Assembly: GCA_000231825.2 (NCBI GenBank)
Contig: JH720308.1
Location: 1,349,675 to 1,413,674, forward strand
Direction: 5' to 3'
Length of the DNA stretch: 64,000 bases
Origin: Tetrahymena elliotti 4EA
Taxonomy: Eukaryota; Ciliophora; Oligohymenophorea; Hymenostomatida; Tetrahymenidae
Translations under genes and position numbers: made by a program
Notes under the pieces: model-generated
What the model was told of the DNA's origin: nothing
What the model saw: the letters and a program-made list of their open reading frames with translations, nothing else
The model's database searches: none
Part shown: in pieces, positions 1-10,286 of the stretch
Position numbering within the stretch: the first letter of the stretch is position 1
Layout of the letters: each line of letters begins with the position of its first letter

Positions 1-39
1 AAGAATTAAAATTTTAAGTTTTTAATCCACATGATTTGA

Positions 40-249
40 AGTAAACCGAATTTTCAAACGATGGACATTAATTAAATTAATGGTAAAATTCGTATCTATC
101 ATGAAATCAAAGCCCATTCCACAACCCTGTTTAAAATTGATTTTATGGTTATCAAAACCAGTTCTTTTCTTTAACAATAATCTTTCAAAAATGCTTCCAA
201 ATTTTTTAAAATGATTGATGATAATATTTTGATGATGATGAATGAATGA
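40..249 (+). other. possible 3'-terminal exon fragment (unrecognised)
   Basis: A frame with Tetrahymena-like codon use (TAA for Gln; ATC, GCC, TCC and ACC present) runs from just after an in-frame TGA at 37-39 to a TGA at 247-249. It could be the last exon of a gene whose earlier exons lie outside the window, with an acceptor near position 40. The opposite strand is also open here and encodes a plausible-looking peptide, so strand is not certain. The peptide includes KIRIYHEIKAHS and matches no family I know. Base composition falls sharply to AT-rich spacer right after the stop. Confidence 0.22.
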
Positions 250-2283
250 ATGATGATTAATTTTTTAAATGCTATATTAACTAACCTAAAAATTAGATGA
301 AGATAAAAAATAAAAATAAAAAAATACAAATAAATAAAATTCAGATAAATAAATAAAACTCCAAATAAATAAAATAAAAATAAATAAATATATAAATAAC
401 ATAACATAACACAATAAAATTAAAATGCAAACAAATATCCAACTTAATTCAATTGGTTAGCTTATATCTTAAGCTAATTGTTAATTCTTTTCTAATAGTA
501 ATTTTTAAAGGCAATAAAAATTTGGTGTAAATTACATTTTTGATATTTCATTACTTTATTAAAGAAGTTATATTATTTTAAATTTTTTTGTTTTTTTTGA
601 TACAAATTATATGCTGTGTTTAAGATTAAGTTAAGCAATTTGTTAAAGATTAATTTTATTTAAATTTATATTGTAATTTATTTGATATAAGAGTTATTTT
701 TTATTTGTAAAATTAGCTAGTTTTGAATATTTGTTTATTTTCAAAGATCAAATTAAAAATACACTAAGCAAAAAATACAAATTTTTGCATCGTAAGGGAA
801 TAAAATAATTTCTTTTAAATATGATGTAAGTTTATTTTTCTCAAGTTTCAATTTTTTTAAAAGTAAAAGAGAGGCAATTTTAAGTTAAAAAATATTTTTA
901 ACTTTTTGAAAATTATTCTGCTTCTTTTTTTAAAAAGCTTGAATGAGATAAAATATTATTTAGTTTGATAATTTTAAATTGTCTATCTTTTTTTCATAGA
1001 CGAGAAAAAATATTTATTTGGATGCTAAAGATGTTAAATTAAAAAAATTGATGAATAATTTTGAAGAGAAAAAGCATTTATTTAGATAATTGATCTTTTA
1101 ATTTTTTGGTGGTGCAATACCCTTTTGAGATTTGATAATTAATGTTTGCATGAAATTTCTTTAATAGTTAAAAAACTCAAAATAGACATTATAGTATCAA
1201 TTATAATTAAAGTAAGAAAAAAAAAAATATGTAAATAAATTTAATTAAAGAAAAAACATCTGGTAAAATTAATTACACATTTTTACTAACCTTTCTTGAA
1301 GGTAAAAAGAAATAACTTTTAATTAAATTTCTGATTTATATCGTATTTTACTTGATTTGAATTTAAAAAGAATAAATATTGTCTGTCTATCCTAAATATT
1401 CAAAGATAAATTTGAACAAAATTCACAAAATTTGATAATAATTAAAGTATGAATGAAATATTTTCAAAAAATAAGAAACTCAAAAATGATAGCTTCAAAA
1501 AAGAAGGTATTATCTTTTATTTTTATAATAAATGTATGGCTTTAATGGAATTTTTATGAATTTATCAAGCAAATACCTATTTTATTTATTCTACCATATT
1601 ATTCCATTTAATTTCTAGAAGTATTGCTATTCGGGAAAAAAACTATGAACTAGGCATTTAAGAAAATAAGATATTGTAATATTTCTAAAGTCTTAATAAA
1701 AATCATTATAGCATCATTGCTTTTGTTGAATCTATACACCATATAAATATGTTTATTTTATAAATCAACTCTATTATGAAATAGCATATTTAAAGAAAAT
1801 CTAATTGCAATAGCATATTTGCTTTATTTGCAATTTAAAAAAATATTAATTATTTTTCTAAAAAAAACAAGTGTGTAAGCACTTTATCTGGAATAAAACT
1901 TAACTAACCTAAGGATAATTTTGTAAAATCTAAGTATCAAATACTTTTAAAAATGTAGTCAATTTATTTTTAGGAGTTCTATTTATAAATATTTTAAGAT
2001 TCAATAAAAATTCAATCTTCACTCACCTTTCAATCTTAAGATTAATAGTGGCTGAAAAATTTCTGATAAGCAAAATCACGTTTGCAATGCCAGTAATATA
2101 AGTAAAATCAGGCTTGTAATATCAAAAAAATAAGAAAAGCCACCTTGAAATATAAGACAAAAGTTTTTTTAATTACAAAAAAAAAATCACTTACATCAAA
2201 AACGATTGTAAGATAAGAGAAGGATTATAATAATTATTAATTGAATAAAACTAAATTCAAAAAATTAAATTAGCTATAAAATT
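250..2283. other. AT-rich intergenic spacer, no gene seen
   Basis: About 2 kb of very AT-rich DNA with homopolymer runs. Random frames open only because TGA is the sole stop. I see no conserved protein, RNA gene or extended repeat apart from short GAATGA/GATGAT runs near 220-260. Confidence 0.6.
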
Positions 2284-3483
2284 ATGAGTTTTTTGCTAAA
2301 TAAGATGGCAATACAAAATGCCAAAAAAAAAGCTCTTTTCTTAGCTTTAAACATAATTTTTGGTATTATCTTATATTCTCAACTATATATTGTTAATAAG
2401 ATAGATGAATATTAAGATAAAATAATAGACTAATAACATAATTTATATAAAAATTACTTGATTAATATCAGCATTGTGAATGATAAACACGGATGCTCCA
2501 GCAAGTAAATAAAAGCTCAAGGTGATTTAGATAATGATGGTGAGCATTTTATTTTAAGAAATATTGAGATAACTGATAAAGTAAATAACAAAACTTCAAT
2601 TTATCAGATTTGTTTTGAAGTATACAATTTTTACAGCTTTGCTAATTTAGCAGGAAAGAAAAATTTATAAGATATTGAAAATACTTGTTAGTACAAAGGA
2701 ATTAATTTTTAATCAGAAATTCTTTCAAATAGATGTCCAATATCTGAATTCTTTATTTCTGATTAAGATCAAGAAGAATTGTATGAAAAAATCTAAATTA
2801 GTAAAGATTCTAAATTTAGCTTATTCATTAAAAGAAGTAATCCAAATAAAACTCCTGCTGTTGATATTAAATTTTTGAAAGAAGAAGAATAACACCTTCC
2901 TTAAAGTGACACCAATATTTCCTTTTAGATAAATAGTCTATGTAGAAACTAATAGTTTTAAAATAAAAGTTTTTGCAAGGAATAAAATGAACTCCCTATT
3001 GTTAATGTTTATCTTGAAAATTAAATTAGTTTAAATGCTTAATGTTATTCTGCTCTTTTATTCTTTGATAGCTATATTCTTTACACTAATTCAAGTTTAT
3101 TCAGAATAGTTCTTTCAATTGTAAACGCACTGTTTTTCTTTGCTTTTTTCTTTATTTCTTCTATGTTAATCAACACAAAGAAGAGTTTGAAATATGGCCT
3201 TCATGTTTTCTAAGCATTAGCAGTATTACATCTGTATAGTTTCTATCCTTTACACTAAGATTTTTCTTACATCAAAAATACTATCAAAGATAATTGCTTT
3301 TTAGAATACAATCCCCTAAGAAGCATCTATGAAAAAGCAAACTAATTTAACAATTTCTACATCTTCAATCTCTTTTTTATTATATTTTTAATAGTCTTAC
3401 CTTTCAAGCTAAAAATTAACAACAAGCAATAAAAAAAATAACCAGGCTAAAATATACTAACATATGAAATGGCAGCAGCCTGA
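2284..3483 (+). CDS. hypothetical multi-pass membrane protein
   Basis: A single uninterrupted ciliate-code frame of 399 codons runs from ATG to TGA and contains many TAA/TAG glutamines. Hydrophobic segments lie at about residues 13-33 and, in the C-terminal third, at roughly 268-300, 305-325 and 360-380. Between the first and second there is a long, probably non-cytosolic loop with many Cys, Asp and Asn residues. The protein ends in a short basic tail (KLKINNK...). This layout is common among ciliate-specific surface or channel-like proteins, but I recognise no family and assign no function. No intron is needed. The start chosen is the first ATG after AT-rich leader; a second in-frame Met follows seven codons later. 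Confidence 0.7.
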
Positions 3484-3639
3484 AAATTATAGTAACAAAG
3501 AAAAACTTAGTTTTTTAAAAAATTGAAGGAAACTTAATAAATATCTTTAAATATATTCTAAATAACTTAAATATAAAAAAAAATCATATATTAAAATTAG
3601 TTAAATAAAAAAAATATTATATATTTGTCATAAATAATT

Positions 3640-4440
3640 AAATATGTTTCTGTATTACTATTATCACTATTTATCAAAAAAATTTTTAGTTAATTAATTA
3701 TTAATTTATTTTCTTAATAGACTGTTAAATTTTCTTTTTATTCTTCACAAAAATCTTATTTGTCTATAACTTTCCAAAATCCACAGATTTCAACTAAACA
3801 ACTAAAGAATGAAAAATAAATAAAAACAAAAATAAAAATAATTTTATCATATTTCATCAAAAATGTATCTTGGCTTTGAATTATTACTATTTTCATAATT
3901 AAGCTAATGAATGTTAAATGTTCTTTTTACTCTTTATAAAAATCTTATTTGTCTCTAAGTTTCCAAAATCCACAGAGCTCAACTAAAGTATGAGATCTTA
4001 TTTAATAAATAAATAAAAAATAAAAATATCATCATTTTTAATGAAAAATATTTCTGGATTTCAATTATCACTATTTTCTTAATTGAGCTAATGAATGTTA
4101 AATGTCTTTCTTACTCTTCACAAAATTCTTATTTGAACTTCTATCTAAAATAGACAGAGCTAATAAAGAATATAATCTTAATAAATCAATAAAAACAAAA
4201 GTAAAAATAATTTTGTTATTTTATTTGATGAAAATGTTTCTTTGTTACAGTTATCACTATTTTCCTAACCGAACTAATGAGTGTTGAATGTTTTTTTTTA
4301 TTTTTCACAGAAATGTTATTTGTCTATAACTTGATCCAAAATCTGCAGAGTTAAATAAAAAGAATATAACCTTAATTAATAACAAAAAACAAAATAAAAA
4401 TCTCTTTAGTAATAATGTTTATTCCTTAAAATAAATATTT
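3640..4440. repeat. four degenerate tandem repeats of ~186 bp
   Basis: A block with the anchor AATGTTAAATGTTCTTTTTA, followed by CTTCACAAAAATCTTATTTG and then CCAAAATCCACAG, recurs at about 3720, 3906, 4091 and 4277, a spacing of 185-187 bp. Between anchors each unit also carries an ATTATCACTATTTTC-like box about 40 nt upstream and an AATAAATAAAAACAAAAATAAAAA-like A-rich stretch downstream. The copies are clearly diverged by substitutions and small indels, so the duplication is old. No continuous protein frame runs through the units, and the array lies between two + strand genes. Confidence 0.75.
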
Positions 4441-4854
4441 TATATAAAGATTATTTATAAGGAAAAAGCGAGTAAATAAATTTTGAATGGAACAGTTTTT
4501 AATTTAATAATGTTTAAAAAAATATTGATAAAATAGAAAGAGGTTTTTAAGCTATTATCATTTGTGAGTTATTTTTTAATAAAAGTGTTATAGTGGGTTT
4601 TACTTTACTTAAATATAAAAGGGCTTTAGCTTTCCATAAAAAATTGTAACTAAAAATAATAAATGAACCTATTTCTTAATCTGTTTCTGAAAAGCCATTT
4701 GAGAATATTATTAAACATATAAATCTTTTATTTTAGTTCATTCATTTAATTTTAAAAGAAATTAATAAAATTTGCTGTCAATAATTATTTTTAAGAAATT
4801 TAAAAAATAACAATAAAAGAAAGAATAAAAACATAAAACAACCAAATATTAAAA

Positions 4855-6487
4855 ATGGAGACTTAAACATAACTTAATTTAGCCAATCCAGATCTCTCTT
4901 ATTTAGGTTAGCCTCAAGAAGCTTATTTATATTTCCCACCAAGTAAATAGAATTCTTTAATACTTTATGTAGATGAAAAGCAGATATTTTGAATTGACAA
5001 ATATAATTGGCTTGAGTTATCTCAAATCAAACTGGATGTATTTATTTTTTAAATTAATTGTAGAGGATTGCCAGTATGTTTAGAAATCTAAGTCTAAAAT
5101 TTTAAGATGGTACTTTGATGGATAAATTAAGATGATTGATGAAGAAGAATAAAAGGTTAAGGAATTTGATTAATATCTAATTGAAAAGAAGTTGGACTGT
5201 TGCCAAAACTACTCTTTATGGACCCCATCAATGAAGTTGAGATTTTTAGAGGCTAACAACTTCAAATTTGACAAGACAGTTAGCTCTATTAAAGACTAAA
5301 ATTAATGGATCTCTTCTTCTCTACCTCCTTAGATGACAGATTTAACTCTTAAGTTTTTGGTAATAAATCAATTGCAATATTATTTATAGAAATAAAAAGC
5401 ATGAAAGACAAAAGATGGAAAAATAAATAAAATGAATAAATAGCAATTGAAATTGATGAATTTCTTTATATAATAAAAAAGCAATCAGGCATTTGTTATT
5501 TATCAGGCATAGATCATAGATTTAGACCTATAGTTGTATTAAATATTTATAAGATTGATATGAAAGTGTATACATTAGAATAGATTATAGATGGTGTAAC
5601 ATACTTTATAGAATTAATCGTAAAGAACTTCTTTTTACCAGGATAAGTTGAAAATTGGGTCATTATCTAAGATCTTAATAATATGGGTTTTACTAGCTTA
5701 CCAATTACTGTAAATTTTTACTTTAAGAAACAAATATATTTATTGTTTTATGTGATTCCGCTAAATGCTTACGTGGTTTGTTTTTTCCTAAAAATCTAGA
5801 AGGAAATCAAATCTAAAATCTTATTTGTCCAATTTTTTACTACAAAAAATGAGTGGAAATATTTTTAAAATATTAAGATTAAAAATAGGATTTTTCATTT
5901 TCGAATTTCAATTAATTAACAAAAATACTAATTACAAATTAAATATTTTCAATAAAAGAATTTAGTACCTATTTAAGGTTTTCTGATCGTACTGACATTA
6001 CTTTTTCCTTTTTAACGAAAATTTTTATTAATATTATAGACTCACAAAAAAATTATTGTCTATCTTATGGATCATTATAAAAGCAGATTATTCAGATTGT
6101 ATGCTGTTAATTGTCCAACTTCAATTACTTTCTCTTGGGGAGTTGTGAAATCTATGCTTGATGATACTACTATTGAAAAAATATAATTTGAGAAAACTTC
6201 AGAAGCTAAGGGTTTATGGAGTCATACTAATAAGATTCAAGTAGAAGTTAAGTTTGGTGGTTTAAGACCTAACATTGAGAGCTCATGGTAATTAACTCAT
6301 AATTTTAAATTATTTTTTTTCTAATTTTTTATAAAAAATAATATAAAGGCCACCGATTAAAATAAATCCAAACTGTATGCTTGAATCAGATTAGCCTGAA
6401 TAATATTTAATAACAAAAGAGAAGTATATAGAATTATATCATGCAGGAGAATTAAAGAATAATAAAATATATGAAAAATTCTTTTGA
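4855..6487 (+). CDS. CRAL-TRIO (Sec14-like) lipid-binding protein, five exons
   Basis: Proposed exons are 4855-4942, 5064-5359, 5482-5709, 6040-6287 and 6349-6487, giving 332 codons in phase. An N-terminal helical part (about residues 40-125, with ILRWYFDGQIKM and MKLRFLEANNF resembling the CRAL-TRIO N domain) precedes the lipid-binding fold: SGIDHRFRPIVVLNIYKID, VENWVIIQDLNNMG and SRLFRLYAVNCPTS. The C-terminus (FGGLRPNIESSW) is typical of Sec14-like proteins of protists. The family binds phosphoinositides, tocopherol-like lipids or phosphatidylcholine in a closed pocket and works at membranes; the ligand cannot be told from sequence. Exons 3-5 are well supported by homology. The first junction (donor GTAAAT, acceptor TTGTAG) is inferred only from phase, and an in-frame TGA at about 4997 forces an intron there. 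Confidence 0.82.
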
Positions 6488-7028
6488 TGAAACTTAATAG
6501 AGAGATATTAAAGTTTATCATTTATTTAATTTATATTAGTTATTAAATCCTAAGTTTAGTCATTAATAATCTGTTTTAATTTGGAATCAAGTATTGTGTT
6601 TTATCACTAACTTTTTCAATTCTTCATCTAAAATGTCTTCATATTTTTTTTTAATTTAAAATTTTGTTTATTAATTTTTGTCTGTTCTATTTAGTTCGAA
6701 TTGAAAATTATTTTTTTTATAATTTTTTTGAATTTTTAGTTAAGAAAGAAAATAGAATATCTTCAATTTCTTGCAAAGATATTTAATTTGAATTTTTAAG
6801 AGTATAAGTTGGTTTTAAGTGAAAAATTAATTTTAAGTTTTTAGCAACAGAAAAAAATAATTAATTATTTTTTTTCCTCTAATTTATCTATTCATTTTTA
6901 GTAAACATTTTTATGTAAAAGAAGGAGCCAATAATTAAAATTTGGATTTGTAACAAAATTTATCAATAATTTAAAAGAATTTAAAATTTAATATTTGATT
7001 GTTCTAACTATCACAAATTAATATTAAA
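6488..7028. other. AT-rich intergenic spacer
   Basis: The spacer between the CRAL-TRIO and CHMP7-like genes contains T-rich and A-rich runs only. I see no gene or RNA. Confidence 0.6.
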
Positions 7029-8576
7029 ATGGAAGAAGAAAGTTTTAGCAATAGCTCTTCTTAAAACTTTAAAAGCCTTTAGGTTCCTGAATATATGAAA
7101 AAGGTTCCTGAAGACGTCGCATAGGTACTTTTAGAAATAGAAGAATTTAAAGAAAAAAGGAAAATTATACCATTCTATGCATAATATGAATTTGAAAGTT
7201 AGAGATAAAAAATGCATGAGTTTTGGAGCAAATCAATAGAGCATTTTATGAAAAAGTTTGAAAAAAGCTGTGTTATGTCAATCGATTATATTTATTAAGT
7301 TTTCAATATTAATGGATTCTAGCCTATGAGCTTGCAAAGGGTTATTGAAGAGTTGGCTTAAGATAATAATTTTTCATATGCTGGCAACAAAATAAAGATA
7401 ATGAAAATGTTAAATTTAGACACAGCTTAAGAGCTAAAAGAATAAGAAAAGATTAAGGAATATGAAAAGAATTAGATGGAAAAATAATAAAAGAAGGCAG
7501 GATTATTTCAAAAGCTAAATATTTTCAATTATTTTAAATCAAAGTAATAAGACGAAGTAGATAACCTTTAAAATCCACAAATTTTGTAATAAATTACTGA
7601 AATATAAGAATAAAATAATTTTTTAGTTAGTAAAAAATTAATTGTCAAACAATTTTAGAAATTTACATAATTTTTAAGTAACCAATAATGGTACAATGAT
7701 CATTTTTCTTTTGAAAGTGATATATTAGAATCAGCATCTAAGTCAAATTTAAATTTAGGAGAAGTTAAGCTATTTTTGGAACTGTTAGAAAAAGATGGCT
7801 AAATCAAGTATTTCGGAGATAAAGAAATAGGCAAAAAGATTATTTTCTATGACAAAGATAAAAAATCTTCTATGAGCGAAGATTATTTCACTAACTAATC
7901 TGTTGTGTTCCAATTAGAATACAACATTTAAATTTTAGAGAAAAATATCTAAAAGTATAATGAAAACGAATAAGAACTAAAAATTAAAATAATGCAATGT
8001 AAGGAAACTGAAAAAGCAAAAAAGTAATAGTACTTCAAAGAGCATTTGATTATTCAAAAAACAATAGAAAATTTACTCAACAAATAATAGACTTTGAAAA
8101 AAAACAAATTGTAGGTTGAAGATGCTATCACAAACAAAAGAGTTCTTAATGTATTAAATCAAGGTGTAGCCACTGCTAAACAAAATTAGGTTGATGTATA
8201 ACTAATGGAAGATATTAAAGAGTAATTTGAGGAGATTAATGAATAAGAATAAGCGATGACAGATATGTACTAGTAGTTTAACTAGCTCGATCAACAATAG
8301 AAAGAAGAAATAGATTAACAACTTCAATAATACTTAGAAGAAGCTGGATTTCCTGCTGATAAAAACCCAAATTATGTTCAAAATAACTTAAATAATAACA
8401 ATAGCAGCAACAATATTAACAATTTTAACAACAACTTAAATAATAATATATAAAATAATAATTATTAAAGCAATAATGCATAAGTTAACTTTAGTTAATA
8501 AAATAACTAAAAAGCTGCTAATAACAATATGGATGTAGAAGAAGATCCTTTAAGAATTCTAGATGAGCTAGCTTGA
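7029..8576 (+). CDS. CHMP7-like ESCRT-III subunit
   Basis: A single 515-codon frame. The N-terminal half (residues about 40-290) is mixed helix and strand resembling the paired winged-helix region that sets CHMP7 apart from other ESCRT-III proteins (for example the stretch ending VKLFLELLEKDGQIKYFGD). The C-terminal half (about 295-450) is a long, charged, Gln-rich helical Snf7 domain, including VLNVLNQGVATAKQ and an acidic segment EQEQAMTDMYQQ, followed by an Asn-rich linker and an acidic C-terminus DPLRILDELA. In animals and yeast CHMP7/Chm7 recruits ESCRT-III to the inner nuclear membrane for sealing and pore surveillance. Nuclear-envelope action here is inferred from family membership. 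Human CHMP7 is about 450 aa, so this version is somewhat longer, mainly through the Asn-rich insert. No intron. Confidence 0.75.
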
Positions 8577-8762
8577 TAAATTTATCTTAAATTTTTAAAA
8601 GTGTGAAATTAAATTTTTTATTATATGAATAAATTATTAACCTTTTTTAAATTCAGTATTTCAAATAATCTTTAGCTTAAATTAATTCTTCAAAATATAT
8701 TTCTTTTAATACATTATAAAAATTAGGAACAGCAAATTTTATTTATTTATATTTTCTGTGAT

Positions 8763-8835
8763 GCCCGCCTAGCTCAGTCGGTAGAGCGCAAGACTCTTAA
8801 TCTTGTGGTCGTGGGTTCGAGCCCCACGGCGGGCT
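8763..8835 (+). tRNA. tRNA-Lys (anticodon CUU)
   Basis: The 73-nt cloverleaf has an acceptor stem GCCCGCC/GGCGGGC with discriminator T, a D arm with TAGCTCAGTCGGTAGAGC, and an anticodon stem CAAGA/TCTTG enclosing CTCTTAA (anticodon CTT). The T arm is GTGGGTTCGAGCCCCAC, also serving as box B. No intron. A run of six T about 5 nt downstream is a pol III terminator. Confidence 0.97.
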
Positions 8836-8990
8836 ATCATTTTTTATTTCTATTATAAAATACTAAATAAATATTATTGTAATTTATAAAAAAATTTAAA
8901 GATATTATTCTTTGAAATGAAAATACTTTTATGAATTAATTATTATCATTTTACAAAATTATTTATTTTTCTAGAGAAATTTATTGTATT

Positions 8991-9063
8991 GCCCGCCTAG
9001 CTCAGTCGGTAGAGCGCAAGACTCTTAATCTTGTGGTCGTGGGTTCGAGCCCCACGGCGGGCT
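8991..9063 (+). tRNA. tRNA-Lys (anticodon CUU), second identical copy
   Basis: This is base-for-base identical to the copy 228 bp upstream over all 73 nt, while the flanks differ. A T5 run begins about 6 nt after the 3' end and is the likely pol III terminator. Confidence 0.97.
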
Positions 9064-9134
9064 AATAATTTTTGTTAAGTTTAACTTTTTTTAATTAAAA
9101 AAAATAGTTTTGTGATTTTTTATCCTTACCTTCT

Positions 9135-9345
9135 ATGAATAATCCAAATACATTGGAAGAAAAAGGTAAAATTTAATAAAAAATACTTTTTTATTTAACC
9201 ATTTTAAGACAATTATTCAAATTATAATTGGAAAAAAGAAGAGTACAAAAGGTATTATATATTTTTGAAATTAATAGACTCTCAAATTTAATTAGTTGAT
9301 TACTTCCTCTAAAATAAAAATTACTTATTTTATAAAAGGAAATGA
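9135..9345 (+). CDS. possible very small two-exon protein
   Basis: Exons 9135-9165 and 9209-9345 would encode 55 aa. The first reads MNNPNTLEEK and breaks at a good donor (GTAAAA); the 43-nt AT-rich intron ends in TTTTAAG. The second exon reads NYNWKKEEYKRYYIFLKLID and ends at TGA. The start peptide and splice signals look gene-like, but short open frames are common in this AT-rich DNA and I recognise no family. It could also be the 5' part of a longer gene whose later exons I could not place. Confidence 0.28.
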
Positions 9346-10286
9346 TTGGTTCACAGTAAATATTTTTTAGGTTGCAGTTTTTTTTGAATTCGTTAGAATT
9401 AAATAGTTGTTAAAATTTATTTTCTTATTCGCTCAGATATACTTGAGTGACGATAAATTATTGTTGGTAAAACTCAAAAATTTGTAATTAGATTTGAAGT
9501 TAGGAATAGATAAATTAACAATAGACAAAAAAAATTTGTATTTCATTTACAATAAACATGCAAAATTCTTATAAAAAATAAATTAAAAAATGCGATTTTG
9601 ATAGTCCAAAATTTTCTTTTTTTACGATTAAACAAAGCATTTTTATATTCAAAAATATCTATTCTTTTATATTAGTTTTATGGAATTATTTAGAATAATC
9701 AATAAAACAATGGTAATTATTTTTGAAAATGAGTTTTCTTATTCTATGTATTAGCTTATGATTTAGAAGTTTTAAGGGAGGAAAAAAAAATTTAAAAAGA
9801 TTAAGTGATTGTTTCTTGCTAAAAAAAAAGTACTTGATGCTTTGAAAGAGTAAATAAACATTTTTTAAGTAATTAATATCAGGATAATTTCATTTGGTAT
9901 TGAATAGTACTTAGAGATGAATGTATGTATGTGAGTTCAATGAAAAATGAAAAATTTCATATAGATTAATATTTTTACAAAATTCTTTTAAAAATACTGA
10001 ATATTTATCAGCATGATTAACTAACTTAAAATTAACCATGTAATTAAATTTTTAATATAAATAATAATTTAATAAACTATTAATCAGAAGGCCGAAGATT
10101 TGTAAATTTATTTTACAAGTAGAAGAGTTTTTAAGTGCTAAAAACAGAGCTAAAAACATTAATTAATCCAAAAATAAATAGTTTATTTAGTGAGATACAT
10201 TAAGACAAGAGAAGTTCCTTCCATATTTAAATAAATAAGAAAAGAGTTTAAAAAATTTTTGTCATTCAGAATATTTAACATCAGTA
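9346..10286. other. AT-rich intergenic spacer
   Basis: No convincing gene. A Lys/Leu/Ile-rich open frame around 9420-9600 looks like compositional noise. This stretch holds the upstream region of the large kinase-like gene. Confidence 0.55.

Noticed and set aside
171..407. Minus-strand open frame rich in Phe, Ile, Leu and Tyr
   Set aside because: It is a translation of AT-rich spacer with simple repeats; no conserved motif and the composition is that of noise.
8763..9063. tRNA-Gln suppressor genes reading TAA/TAG
   Set aside because: The anticodon loop is CTCTTAA with anticodon CTT, which is Lys; no UUA or CUA anticodon tRNA was found in the window.
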